Of a DNA stretch of 64,000 nucleotides, positions 8,130 to 16,222 are shown piece after piece. Origin of the DNA: Phytohabitans sp052068095 (GTDB lineage: Bacteria > Actinomycetota > Actinomycetes > Mycobacteriales > Micromonosporaceae); assembly GCF_052068095.1 (NCBI RefSeq), contig NZ_JBQHDG010000003.1, positions 248,001-312,000 of the forward strand. The letters run 5' to 3'. The translations under genes and the position numbers were made by a program. The stretch's first letter is position 1. Every line of letters starts with the position of its first letter. The notes beneath the pieces are model-generated. The model was not told the origin of the DNA, searched no databases, and was given only the letters and a program-made list of their open reading frames with translations.

Positions 8130-8906
8130 GTGCGTATCGCTCGTTTCGTTCATGCCGGCGGGATGTCGTTCGGCGTCGTGGAGGGCGACCCGGACGGGCT
8201 GACGGTCGCCGAGATCGACGGCCACCCGTTCGGGCAGATCTCGTTCACCAGCCAGCGCTGGGCGCTCGCCGACGTGCGGCTGCTCTCGCCGATCCTGCCG
8301 AGCAAGGTGGTGTGCGTGGGGCGAAACTATGCCGAGCACGCCGCCGAGTTGGGCAACGAGGTGCCGAAGGAGCCGTTGCTCTTCCTCAAGCCCTCCACCG
8401 CGGTGATCGGCCCGCGCGACGCGATCCGGCTCCCGGCCCAGTCCAAGCAGGTCGAGCACGAGGCCGAGCTGGCGGTGGTCATCGGCCCGCCGGGCGCACG
8501 GCGGGCCGACCGCGCGGCCGCCGAGCGCGCCATCTTCGGGTACACCTGCGCGAACGACGTCACCGCCCGCGACCTCCAGAAGGCCGACGTGCAGTTCACC
8601 CGCGCGAAGGGCTTCGACTCGTTCTGCCCACTGGGCCCGTGGATCAGCACCGGCCTCGACGTGAGCGACCTCGAGGTGCGCTGCGAGGTCAACGAGGAGG
8701 TCCGCCAGCTCGGCCGCACCAAGGACCTGATCTTCGACGTGCCCACGCTCGTCTCGTACGTGTCGCACGTCATGACGCTCCTGCCCGGCGACGTGATCCT
8801 GACCGGCACGCCAGCCGGCGTGAGCCCCATCACGGCCGGCGACACCGTGGTGGTCCGCGTCGAGGGGATCGGTGACCTGGCCAACCCGGTCGTGGCCCTC
8901 GACTGA
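8130..8906 (+). CDS. Fumarylacetoacetate hydrolase-family protein
   Basis: 258 residues with a short N-terminal domain and a C-terminal FAH fold. Motifs are CVGRNYAEHAAELGN, the metal-binding EHEAELAVVIG, YTCANDVTARDLQ, FDSFCPLGPWI and GDVILTGTPAGVSP, all typical of the FAHD1/acylpyruvase and 2-hydroxyhepta-2,4-diene-1,7-dioate isomerase group. It probably hydrolyses or decarboxylates a small 2-oxo acid; the substrate is not predictable. GTG at 8130 is favoured over TTG at 8121 because TAGGTT lies 7 bp before it, the leaderless arrangement. Confidence 0.9.
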   Translation: MRIARFVHAGGMSFGVVEGDPDGLTVAEIDGHPFGQISFTSQRWALADVRLLSPILPSKVVCVGRNYAEHAAELGNEVPKEPLLFLKPSTAVIGPRDAIRLPAQSKQVEHEAELAVVIGPPGARRADRAAAERAIFGYTCANDVTARDLQKADVQFTRAKGFDSFCPLGPWISTGLDVSDLEVRCEVNEEVRQLGRTKDLIFDVPTLVSYVSHVMTLLPGDVILTGTPAGVSPITAGDTVVVRVEGIGDLANPVVALD

Positions 8907-8922
8907 GCCCGTGCGGGTCGAT

Positions 8923-8952
8923 TTGGGCGGCGGCGGTGCGGTCGGGTAGAGT
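8923..8952 (+). promoter_or_regulatory. Probable promoter of tRNA-Gln
   Basis: TTGGGC (8923-8928), an 18-bp spacer and TAGAGT (8947-8952) stand 34 bp before the tRNA. The same TAGAGTTC sequence recurs at 9098-9105, 43 bp before tRNA-Glu, suggesting each tRNA has its own -10 box. Confidence 0.5.
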
Positions 8953-8986
8953 TCCCCCTCGGTGCCGTCCGATGGGCAGGCGCCGA

Positions 8987-9058
8987 TGGGGTATGGGGTA
9001 ATTGGCAGCCCAACTGATTCTGGTTCAGTTAGTCTAGGTTCGAGTCCTGGTACCCCAG
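8987..9058 (+). tRNA. tRNA-Gln (anticodon CTG)
   Basis: A 72-nt cloverleaf. Acceptor TGGGGTA/TACCCCA (8987-8993 with 9051-9057), anticodon stem ACTGA/TCAGT with loop TTCTGGT (anticodon CTG at 9020-9022), T arm with GGTTCGAGTCC, discriminator G. The following bases are CA, so a full CCA end is not encoded. Confidence 0.95.
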
Positions 9059-9146
9059 CAGCCGATGTCCGCGAAGGCGCCGGTGCTGGTCCTCTGGTAG
9101 AGTTCAGCACCGTTGTCCGGAAGGGCAGCGGAGCAAAGAAGGTCTT

Positions 9147-9219
9147 GGCCCCGTCGTCTAGCGGCCTAGGACGCCGCCCTCTCAAGGCGGTAGCGTGGGT
9201 TCGAATCCCATCGGGGCTA
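9147..9219 (+). tRNA. tRNA-Glu (anticodon CTC)
   Basis: A 73-nt cloverleaf. Acceptor GGCCCCG/CGGGGCT (9147-9153 with 9212-9218) including a G-U first pair, anticodon stem CCGCC/GGCGG with loop CTCTCAA (anticodon CTC), T arm GTGGG/CCCAT around TTCGAAT, discriminator A. The CCA end is not encoded. A TAGAGT box at 9098-9103 suggests a separate promoter. Confidence 0.95.
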
Positions 9220-9287
9220 CAGTGCAGCGGTCCGCATCTTCGGGTGCGGACCTGTTTCGTTTTGCACGAAAGGCGTCTGGACGAGGC

Positions 9288-9752
9288 TCAGTATGGGCTC
9301 ATCTGGTCGAGCACCTTGTCGACGGCCGCCACGATCTCGCGCACCTTGGGCAGGTCGCGAGCGACCTCGTCGGCGGTGAACCCGGGTCCCTCGGCGGACG
9401 GATACTCGGCCTGGTTTCGCCGGCGGCGCAGCCGGTCGAACGGACGGAAGATGCTTCCCAACGGCGGGTCGAGCTGCGCCGTGACGGCCTCCCGCACCGC
9501 GATGTGGCCGCCTCGGCTCGTCGCCCGAAGTCCTTGGTTTTCCAGCACGGCGGCGAGGGCCTTGCGGGCGGCGTCGTACAGCAGCTGGTAAGCGCCCGCC
9601 GGGTCGGTTTGACCGATGATCTGGCTGGAGTCCAGGTGCCGGCGCGCCTGAGCCAGGAGGAGATCGGCGTGGTCCCGGCTGGCTGGTATCCGCTCCAGCT
9701 CTCGACGAGCGATCATGCCGTCGAGTGCCTCGCGGCCCTGCTGCCACCTCAC
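9288..9752 (-). CDS. HEPN-domain protein, probable toxin of a HEPN/MNT pair
   Basis: 154 residues, all alpha-helical in character. The block YQLLYDAARKALAAVLENQG and the later RRRRNQAEYP (residues 109-118) match HEPN domains of the kind paired with minimal nucleotidyltransferases; the Arg-Asn-x-x-Glu-Tyr cluster is where HEPN RNases place their active-site residues. The GTG start overlaps the stop of the nucleotidyltransferase gene (GTGA), so the two are translated together. In characterised systems the HEPN protein cleaves RNA and the MNT partner silences it by adding AMP; this role is inferred here from family and pairing. Confidence 0.8.
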   Translation of the reverse strand: MRWQQGREALDGMIARRELERIPASRDHADLLLAQARRHLDSSQIIGQTDPAGAYQLLYDAARKALAAVLENQGLRATSRGGHIAVREAVTAQLDPPLGSIFRPFDRLRRRRNQAEYPSAEGPGFTADEVARDLPKVREIVAAVDKVLDQMSPY

Positions 9753-10348
9753 GGTTGGTCTCCTGCCAGGTCGATGGAGAAGCGCGGGCGCGATCGTACT
9801 GCCGTGAGGAAAGGGTCACGGGGCGAGTTACGCCATGCCTTGGCACTGACGCGATGGACGTTGACCTCGCGTCCCAATCGCTGCTCGGCCTTGCGTGCGG
9901 CGTCGAAGAGGTCGTCCTCGTCCGCGGTGCCCACGACGAGCACGTCGATGTCGCGGGGGAGTGGGCCGGGCTCTCCGGTGTAACGCGCGGCCCAGGAGCC
10001 GTAGATGTACGCCTCGGTGATGCCATCGACATGCTGGAGGAGGTCGCCGAGCACCGACGCGGGCCCGTACGTCAGGGTCAGCAGCTCCGTCAGCGGCCCG
10101 GTGAGAGGGCTGTCAAGGTTTGCCTGGAGGAGTCTCAGGTTGCCGCGGCGCACTTCCCGGATGAGGCCGGCCGACACGAGGCGGTCAGCTTCGCGGCTCA
10201 CGGTCGACTGCGATATCGCGAACCGCCTGGCCAGGTCGGTCACGGAGCACGCGTCGTCAGGGTGAAGATAGACCCAGGCCAGCAACTCCCCGACGAGCGG
10301 CGAGCGCAGGATGGGCAGCAGCTGCGACCGTGCTTGCACATCCTGCAT
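9749..10348 (-). CDS. MNT nucleotidyltransferase antitoxin with N-terminal winged HTH
   Basis: 199 residues. Residues 30-70 form a winged helix-turn-helix (SVTDLARRFAISQSTVSREADRL). The C-terminal half is a polymerase-beta-type nucleotidyltransferase with GSWAAR (Gly117-Ser118) and the metal-binding pair in RDIDVLVVG (Asp133, Asp135). Most MNT antitoxins lack a DNA-binding domain, so this fusion probably also represses its own operon. I give ATG at 10348; GTG at 10339 is a strong alternative because TACAAT ends exactly 7 bp before it. A 15-bp perfect inverted repeat covers this start region. Confidence 0.82.
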   Translation of the reverse strand: MQDVQARSQLLPILRSPLVGELLAWVYLHPDDACSVTDLARRFAISQSTVSREADRLVSAGLIREVRRGNLRLLQANLDSPLTGPLTELLTLTYGPASVLGDLLQHVDGITEAYIYGSWAARYTGEPGPLPRDIDVLVVGTADEDDLFDAARKAEQRLGREVNVHRVSAKAWRNSPRDPFLTAVRSRPRFSIDLAGDQP

Positions 10349-10370
10349 TGTAGCTTGCAGGATGTGCAAG
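10333..10370. promoter_or_regulatory. 15-bp inverted-repeat operator of the HEPN/MNT operon
   Basis: CTTGCACATCCTGCA (10333-10347) and its exact complement (10356-10370) are separated by 8 bp. The minus-strand -10 box TACAAT (10352-10347) lies in the centre, and both candidate start codons are inside or at the edge. A protein bound here would cover the -10, which fits autorepression by the HTH-fused antitoxin. Confidence 0.78.
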
Positions 10371-10381
10371 TGTTTGTCGGT

Positions 10382-10449
10382 GACAACAGCGGATGGGTGA
10401 GGCCGCGGGAGCAGCGGTCTGGACCACGGCGGACGTCGCGGTAGCTCAA
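10382..10449 (-). repeat. Solo repeat unit A
   Basis: One copy of unit A in minus orientation (ends CGCGGTAGCTCAA), lying between the promoter of the HEPN/MNT operon and the stop of the IclR gene. No matching inverted partner or B unit is found nearby. Confidence 0.75.
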
Positions 10450-10498
10450 ATCCCTTGTGGTGGCGGGGATCCGGGCCGGAGCGACCGCGGATGCCTTT

Positions 10499-11185
10499 CT
10501 ACAGGCCGCTCAGGCGCTGGCCGGCGCGGACCACCGCCATCGCGTGGCGGTCGCCTGGGCGGCGGCCGAGGCGCTCGATCGGGCCGGAGACGCTGATCGC
10601 GGCGATGACCCGGCCGGTGCGGTCGCGGATCGGGGCGGAAACGCTTGCCACGCCGGCCTCGCGCTCGGCGACGCTCTGCGCCCACCCGCGCCGCCGCACC
10701 TCGGCGAGCGTGCGGCCGGTGAACTTGCAGCGGGGCAGCAGCGGCATCACGGCCTCGGGCGGCTCCCAGGCGAGCAGGACCTGTGCCGCGGAGCCGGCCG
10801 TCATCGGGAGCACGGCGCCCACCGGCACGGTGTCGCGCAGGCCGCTGGCGCGCTCGGCCGCGCCCACGCAGATGCGCTCGTCGGCACGGCGCAGGTAAAG
10901 CTGTGCGCTCTCGCCGGTGGCGTCGCGCAGCGCGGCGAGGAGGGGCTCGGCGGCGGTCAGCAGCACGTCCGGCGCGGCGTTGGCGAGCTCGCCCAGGCGT
11001 GGGCCCGGACGCCACCGGCCCTGGGTGTCGCGCACCAGCATCCGGTGGATTTCCAGCGCCTGCGCCAGCCGGTGCGCGGTGGCCCGCGGCAGCTTGGTGC
11101 GCTCGACGAGTTCGGCCAGGCTGGCGCCGTCGACACAGGCCGCGAGGATGACCACCGCCTTGTCGAGAACGCCGACACCGCTCAT
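10499..11185 (-). CDS. ndgR: IclR-family regulator of leucine biosynthesis (NdgR-like)
   Basis: 228 residues: an N-terminal HTH (ASLAELVERTKLPRATAHRLAQALE) and an IclR effector domain (residues about 70-228). It is transcribed away from leuCD across a 49-bp gap, the arrangement of NdgR in streptomycetes and LtbR in corynebacteria, which bind between the genes and control leuCD and other amino-acid genes. ATG at 11185 (MSGVGVLDKAVVILAAC) matches the family N-terminus. The effector domain most likely senses a branched-chain amino-acid signal (inference from the family). Confidence 0.9.
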   Translation of the reverse strand: MSGVGVLDKAVVILAACVDGASLAELVERTKLPRATAHRLAQALEIHRMLVRDTQGRWRPGPRLGELANAAPDVLLTAAEPLLAALRDATGESAQLYLRRADERICVGAAERASGLRDTVPVGAVLPMTAGSAAQVLLAWEPPEAVMPLLPRCKFTGRTLAEVRRRGWAQSVAEREAGVASVSAPIRDRTGRVIAAISVSGPIERLGRRPGDRHAMAVVRAGQRLSGL

Positions 11186-11234
11186 ACTGTGTCCCACAAG
11201 CCGAAACATACCTCCCAGAATTTAGGATGTCCAG
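11186..11234. promoter_or_regulatory. ndgR-leuC divergent promoter region
   Basis: The 49-bp gap must hold both promoters and the regulator's site. For leuC, TAGGAT (11223-11228) is followed by 6 bp and then ATG, so leuC mRNA is probably leaderless. The gap is more AT-rich than its surroundings. Confidence 0.6.
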
Positions 11235-12683
11235 ATGGTGGGAGACACGCAGAAACCAAGGACCCTCGCCGAGAAGGTGTGGGACGCCCACGTGGTGCGA
11301 TCCGCCGCGGGTGAGCCGGATCTGCTGTTCATCGACCTTCACTTGCTTCACGAAGTGACCAGCCCGCAGGCGTTCGACGGCCTGCGGATGGCCGGGCGGC
11401 CCGTCCGGCGCACGGATCTCACGCTCGCGACGGAAGACCACAACACCCCGACCGGGTACGCGGATCCGTCGTTCAACAGCCGCCGCGGCGACCTGCTGAC
11501 CATCGCCGACCCCACGTCGCGCACGCAGATCGAGACGCTGCGCCGCAACTGCGCCGAGTTCGGCGTCAAGCTGCACCCGCTGGGCGACGCGCAGCAGGGC
11601 ATCGTGCACGTGATCGGCCCGCAGCTCGGCCTTACCCAGCCCGGTCTCACGATCGTGTGTGGCGACTCGCACACCGCGACGCACGGCGCGTTCGGCGCGC
11701 TGGCGTTCGGCATCGGCACGAGTGAGGTCGAGCACGTGCTCGCCACGCAGACGCTGCCGCAGGCGCGTCCCAAGACGATGGCGGTGACGGTCGAGGGCGC
11801 GCTCGGGCCTGGTGTCACGGCCAAGGATCTGGTGCTGGCGCTGATCGCCAAGGTCGGCACCGGCGGCGGGCGCGGCCACGTGGTGGAGTACCGCGGCGAA
11901 GCCATCCGCGCGCTTTCCATGGAAGGCCGCATGACGATTTGCAACATGTCGATCGAGTGGGGCGCCAAGGCCGGGATGATCGCGCCGGACGAGACCACCT
12001 TCGCCTACCTGAAGGGGCGCCCCAACGCGCCGCGGGGCGAGGCGTGGGACGCGGCCGTCGCGCACTGGCAGAGCCTCGCGACCGACGAGGGCGCCACGTT
12101 CGACACCGAGGTGGTGCTGGACGCCGCGCAGATCAACCCGTTCGTCACGTGGGGCACCAACCCGGGGCAGGGCGTCGCGCTCGACGGCGCCGTGCCGGAC
12201 CCGGAGGAGTTCGTCGAGGAGGTCGAGCGTTCGGCCGCCCGCCGCGCCTTGGAGTACATGGCGTTGGAGCCGGGCACGCGCCTGCGCGACATCCCGGTGG
12301 ACGTGGTCTTCGTCGGCTCGTGCACCAACGGCCGGCTGGAAGACCTGCGTGCCGCGGCCGACGTGCTGCGCGGCCACAAGGTCGCCGACGGCGTGCGCAT
12401 GCTCGTGGTGCCCGGTTCCGCGGCGGTGCGCGAGGCGGCCGAGCACGAAGGGCTGGACAAGGTGTTCACGGAAGCGGGCGCGGAGTGGCGGTTCGCCGGC
12501 TGCTCCATGTGCCTCGGCATGAACCCGGACACGCTCAAGCCCGGTGAGCGCTCGGCGTCCACCTCCAACCGCAACTTCGAGGGCCGGCAGGGCCGCGGTG
12601 GGCGTACCCACCTCGTCTCACCCCCGGTCGCCGCCGCAACCGCCGTCGTGGGCCGCCTCGCCGCGCCCGCCGACCTGAACTAG
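11235..12683 (+). CDS. leuC: 3-isopropylmalate dehydratase large subunit
   Basis: 482 residues, full length. An aconitase-fold enzyme isomerising 2-isopropylmalate to 3-isopropylmalate in leucine synthesis, in the cytoplasm, as a heterodimer with LeuD. Family signatures GDSHTATHGAFG and the iron-sulphur cysteines in SCTNGR and CSMCLGMNPD are intact. ATG at 11235 sits 6 bp after a TAGGAT box. It is followed three bases later by leuD in one operon, under the divergent IclR regulator. Confidence 0.97.
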   Translation: MVGDTQKPRTLAEKVWDAHVVRSAAGEPDLLFIDLHLLHEVTSPQAFDGLRMAGRPVRRTDLTLATEDHNTPTGYADPSFNSRRGDLLTIADPTSRTQIETLRRNCAEFGVKLHPLGDAQQGIVHVIGPQLGLTQPGLTIVCGDSHTATHGAFGALAFGIGTSEVEHVLATQTLPQARPKTMAVTVEGALGPGVTAKDLVLALIAKVGTGGGRGHVVEYRGEAIRALSMEGRMTICNMSIEWGAKAGMIAPDETTFAYLKGRPNAPRGEAWDAAVAHWQSLATDEGATFDTEVVLDAAQINPFVTWGTNPGQGVALDGAVPDPEEFVEEVERSAARRALEYMALEPGTRLRDIPVDVVFVGSCTNGRLEDLRAAADVLRGHKVADGVRMLVVPGSAAVREAAEHEGLDKVFTEAGAEWRFAGCSMCLGMNPDTLKPGERSASTSNRNFEGRQGRGGRTHLVSPPVAAATAVVGRLAAPADLN

Positions 12684-12686
12684 GGC

Positions 12687-13286
12687 GTGAGTTCATTCAT
12701 GGAGAAGTTCACCGTGCACACCGGCACCGCCCTCCCGCTGCGCCGGTCCAACGTGGATACCGACCAGATCATCCCCGCCGTGTACCTCAAGCGCGTGACC
12801 CGCACGGGCTTCGAGGACGGGCTGTTCAGCGCCTGGCGTGAGGATCCGGCCTTCGTGCTCAACAACCCGGCCTACGCAGGTGCCTCGATCCTGGTGGCCG
12901 GCACCGAGTTCGGCACTGGGTCGTCGCGCGAGCACGCCGTGTGGGCGTTGCTCGACTACGGTTTCCGCGCGGTGGTCTCGCCGCGCTTCGGGGACATCTT
13001 CCGGGGCAACGCCTTGAAGCAGGGGCTGCTGCCCGTCGAGCTCGAACTCAAGGCTGTGGAAGCGCTGTGGGATCTCGTCGAGAGTGACCCGACCGCGCAG
13101 GTCACGATAGACCTGATGGCGCGGCAGGTACGGGCCGGCGACAGCATCTGGTCCTTTCCCCTCGACGATTTCAGCCGCTGGCGGCTGATGGAGGGGTTGG
13201 ACGACATTGGACTGACGCTGCGCCACGAGGACGCCATCACGGCCTACGAAGAGCGTCGACTGCCCTTCCTGCCAGCGGTTTCATAG
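12687..13286 (+). CDS. leuD: 3-isopropylmalate dehydratase small subunit
   Basis: 199 residues, the usual length. It carries the swivelling domain of the isopropylmalate isomerase: NVDTDQIIPAVYLKRV, GTEFGTGSSREHAVWAL and SPRFGDIFRGNALKQGLLP. It completes the active site of LeuC. GTG at 12687 begins three bases after the leuC stop; ATG at 12699 (MEKFTVHTG) is an in-frame alternative closer to many family members. A strong hairpin follows the gene. Confidence 0.96.
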   Translation: MSSFMEKFTVHTGTALPLRRSNVDTDQIIPAVYLKRVTRTGFEDGLFSAWREDPAFVLNNPAYAGASILVAGTEFGTGSSREHAVWALLDYGFRAVVSPRFGDIFRGNALKQGLLPVELELKAVEALWDLVESDPTAQVTIDLMARQVRAGDSIWSFPLDDFSRWRLMEGLDDIGLTLRHEDAITAYEERRLPFLPAVS

Positions 13287-13313
13287 CCACGCGGTAGCCC
13301 GCACCTGGCCGTT

Positions 13314-13346
13314 TTCGCCCCTGTCGGATCATCCGACAGGGGCGAA
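13314..13346 (+). terminator. Hairpin after leuCD
   Basis: TTCGCCCCTGTCGGA and its exact complement, 15 bp each, around a 3-base loop. There is no T run afterwards, as is usual for terminators in this G+C range. Confidence 0.7.
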
Positions 13347-13463
13347 TCCGTTACGACACAACGGCTTTTTTCGCGTGGATGTTTGCTCAGACTGGGCAAA
13401 GGGCATACCGTGCGCGCAGAATGGGCTCGAGTTGAGTCCGAAGTTAAGTACGGGAGGGAAAAC

Positions 13464-13958
13464 GTGAACAAGGCCGAGCTCATCGAGGCGCTCGCCGCCC
13501 GCTTGGGGGACAAGAAGGCGGCGACGGCGGCGCTCGACGCGGTGCTGGCAGAAGTCCAGCAGGCTGTCACAAAGGGCGACCGGGTGGCGATCACCGGTTT
13601 CGGCGTCTTCGAGAAGCGGGTCCGTGGCGCGCGAACAGCACGCAACCCGCGCACCGGCGAAGCGGTGAAGGTGAAGAAGACCTCGGTCCCGGCCTTCCGC
13701 GCCGGCGCCGGCTTCAAGGAGATGGTTGCCAGCGGCCGGGTGCCGAAGGTGGCCGCCGCCAAGAAGACCACCGCCACGAAGGCCGCCACCGCCAAGGCCA
13801 CCACGGCCACCAAGAAGGCCGCGGCCCCCGCCAAGGCTACGGCGACCAAGAAGGCCGCCCCCGCCAAGAAGGCCGCGACCAAGAGCACCACCGCCCGCAC
13901 GAGCGCGGCGGCCAAGAAGGCCCCCGCCAAGAAGGCGCCGGCCCGCAAGGCGCGCTAA
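13464..13958 (+). CDS. hup: HU-family nucleoid protein with Lys/Ala-rich tail
   Basis: 164 residues: a standard HU fold (MNKAELIEALAARLGDKK ... TGFGVFEKRVRGARTARNPRTG) of about 95 residues, then a low-complexity tail of Lys, Ala and Thr (KKAAPAKK repeats) like that of mycobacterial HupB/Hlp. HU bends and compacts DNA; the histone-H1-like tail adds non-specific DNA and possibly RNA binding. GTG at 13464 is preceded by GGGAGGG, and an upstream in-frame extension lacks family similarity. Its position after leuCD is as in mycobacteria. Confidence 0.95.
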   Translation: MNKAELIEALAARLGDKKAATAALDAVLAEVQQAVTKGDRVAITGFGVFEKRVRGARTARNPRTGEAVKVKKTSVPAFRAGAGFKEMVASGRVPKVAAAKKTTATKAATAKATTATKKAAAPAKATATKKAAPAKKAATKSTTARTSAAAKKAPAKKAPARKAR

Positions 13959-13967
13959 GCAAGCAAC

Positions 13968-14003
13968 GAAGAAGGGCACCCGGCGAACCGGGTGCCCTTC
14001 TTC
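13968..14003. terminator. Bidirectional terminator between hup and the MMPL gene
   Basis: A perfect 16-bp stem (GAAGAAGGGCACCCGG with complement) closes a CGAA loop. Its flanking A-rich and T-rich arms (AAGAAG ... CTTCTTCTTG) can serve as the U tract in either direction between two convergent genes. Confidence 0.85.
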
Positions 14004-14012
14004 TTGTCTGGA

Positions 14013-16097
14013 TCAAACGAGCAAGGGCTCCTTCGGCGCGGGCGCCTCCTCGGCCACCTCGATCCGCTTGTGCAGGCGGCGCAGCGGGCCCGGCGCCCAG
14101 AAGTTGTACCGGCCGAGGATCGTCATCGTGGCCGGCACCAACAGCATCCGCACCACGGTCGCGTCGAGCGCGACGGCGAGCACCAGCCCCAGGCCGATTC
14201 CCTTGATGGGTACGAAGCCGCCGAGCAGGAACCCGGCGAACACCACCATGAGCAGCAGCGCCGCCGAGGTGATGATGCGCCCGGTGCGCTGGATCCCCTC
14301 CGCCACCGCGCGATCCGCGGGTACGCCGGCCAGCCACCGCTCGCGGATGCGGGAGAGCAGGAAGACCTCGTAGTCGACCGACAGGCCGAACGCGATCGCC
14401 GCGACGAGTACCGGGACGGTCAGGTTGAGATATCCCAGACCCGTGGTGTCGAAGACGCCGGCCAGGTTGCCCTCCTGGAACACCCACACCACCACGCCGA
14501 GCGCGGCGCCGATGCTGAGCATGTTGGTGAGCACGGCCTTGAGCGGCAGCAGCACCGAGCCGGTGAAGGCGAACAGCAGCAGCAGCGTGCCGAGCACCAC
14601 CACGCCGATCGCCCACGGCGCCCGGTCGACGAGCATCGCCTCGTAGTCGACGAGGTTGGCGGCGTCGCCGGTCACCAACACCTCGAACGGCGCGGGCAGG
14701 TCGCGGATCGCGGTCACCGCTTCCTTCGTACTGTCCGACGGGGTGATGTCGACCGGGTATGCGTTGAGCACCGTGAGGTCAGGGCCGGCGGGAACCGCTT
14801 CGACACGCGCGATGCCGTCCACGCCGCCGATCCGGTCGCGTAGCACGGCGATGCCGGGATCCGTCGACGGTACGGCGGCCACCGCCTCGATCGGATCCGG
14901 CGCGTTCCCCTCCGGGTAGTGCGTCGCGAGCGCATCGTAGAGCTGGCGCGGGCCGGAGTCCGCCGGCAGCATGCGCGGGTCGCCGACGCCGAGCCGCAGA
15001 TCGAGTGCGGGCAGCGCGACGAAGAGCAGCGCGGCGGCGGTCACGACCATCGTCATGAGCGGGCGGCGCTGCACACCGCGCGCCACGCGGGCGAAGAAGC
15101 CGCCGCCCGCCCGCCGCTTGGCCGGCTTGATCCGGCGTCCCAGCAAAACCAGCAACGCGGGTAGCAGCGTGAGCGCGGCGAGCATGTCGACGAGGACGAC
15201 GGCCATGCCGGCGAAGCCCATCGAGCGCAGGAACGGGTCGGAGAAGACCACGAGACCGGCGAGCGCGATCGCGACGGTGAGGCCGGCGAAGAACACGGTG
15301 CGGCCGGCGCTCGCGGCCGTCCGGGTCACGGCGCCGCGTACGTCCGGGTCGACCGCGCGTTCCTCGCGGAAGCGGTTCACCATCAGCAGCGCGTAGTCCA
15401 CACCGAGGCCCACCGCCATCATCGTGGTGACCTGGATGGCGTACACGGAGACGTCGGTGACTTCCGAGAAGCCGTAGAGGATGCCGAACGTGCCCCCCAC
15501 GCCGGCCACCGCGATCAGCAGTGGCAGCCCGGCCGCGATCAGCCCGCCGAAGATGAGCAGCAGCAGGACGAGCACGACGGGTGTGGTCAGCATCTCGGCG
15601 CGCTGCACGTCTTCCTGTGCCTGCGCGTTGTACTCCTCGTCGAGGAGCGGGCCGCCCGAGACCGCGACCTGCGCGGCGGAGATCTCGTGCAGCCGGGCGG
15701 CCGCCGCCTCCGCCGCGGCGCTCTCGTCGTCCGACGCGAGCGTGACGTCGAGGATCAGTGCCTCGCCGGTGCGCGTGGACGGCTGGGGCGGGCTCACCTC
15801 GACGACGCCGGGGATCGTGCGCACGTCGGCGATCGCGGCGTCGAGCTGCGATCGCACCGTCGGATCGCCGGCCGGCTTGCCGTGTACGACCGCGGTGATG
15901 GCGGACCGCTCCGGGCCCGCGGCGGCGATGCGGTCGTGGCCGCGCGCCGACTCGGTGCCCGAGCCAGAGCTGATCTCGCCGGTGAGGCGCCCGAAGACGC
16001 CGACGCCGATGCCGAAGCCGGCGACGAGTACGAGAATCCAGGCCGCCAGGACGATGCGTGGGCGCCGGATCGCGAATCCTGTGACTGAGGTGAGCAT
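14013..16097 (-). CDS. MMPL/RND-superfamily transporter
   Basis: 694 residues with about 12 membrane helices in two halves, each with a large external loop after its first helix. The Asp-Tyr motifs of the proton-relay helices are seen in both halves: GLGVDYALLMVNRFREE and GLSVDYEVFLLSRIRERW. Such proteins export lipids or hydrophobic compounds, or confer drug tolerance, using the proton gradient. ATG at 16097 starts just before the first helix (MLTSVTGFAIRRPRIV). It stands alone, downstream of a NarL-type regulator read in the same direction, which might control it; the link is only positional. Confidence 0.93.
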   Translation of the reverse strand: MLTSVTGFAIRRPRIVLAAWILVLVAGFGIGVGVFGRLTGEISSGSGTESARGHDRIAAAGPERSAITAVVHGKPAGDPTVRSQLDAAIADVRTIPGVVEVSPPQPSTRTGEALILDVTLASDDESAAAEAAAARLHEISAAQVAVSGGPLLDEEYNAQAQEDVQRAEMLTTPVVLVLLLLIFGGLIAAGLPLLIAVAGVGGTFGILYGFSEVTDVSVYAIQVTTMMAVGLGVDYALLMVNRFREERAVDPDVRGAVTRTAASAGRTVFFAGLTVAIALAGLVVFSDPFLRSMGFAGMAVVLVDMLAALTLLPALLVLLGRRIKPAKRRAGGGFFARVARGVQRRPLMTMVVTAAALLFVALPALDLRLGVGDPRMLPADSGPRQLYDALATHYPEGNAPDPIEAVAAVPSTDPGIAVLRDRIGGVDGIARVEAVPAGPDLTVLNAYPVDITPSDSTKEAVTAIRDLPAPFEVLVTGDAANLVDYEAMLVDRAPWAIGVVVLGTLLLLFAFTGSVLLPLKAVLTNMLSIGAALGVVVWVFQEGNLAGVFDTTGLGYLNLTVPVLVAAIAFGLSVDYEVFLLSRIRERWLAGVPADRAVAEGIQRTGRIITSAALLLMVVFAGFLLGGFVPIKGIGLGLVLAVALDATVVRMLLVPATMTILGRYNFWAPGPLRRLHKRIEVAEEAPAPKEPLLV

Positions 16098-16222
16098 GGT
16101 GCCGATGCTCGTCCGGGTACCCCTTTGGGCGGATCGCCGACAGGAGTGGAGTCGCGGCTCAGTCCTGAGACGGAGATGCACTCAGCTTGCTGGCTCGCTT
16201 CGCTCGCTTCGGCCCGGCCGGC

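Noticed and set aside
10446..12611. A 721-codon open frame antisense to leuC and extending over ndgR.
   Set aside because: leuC and ndgR are clear in their own frames; the antisense frame shows no domain and would need to cross the divergent promoter.
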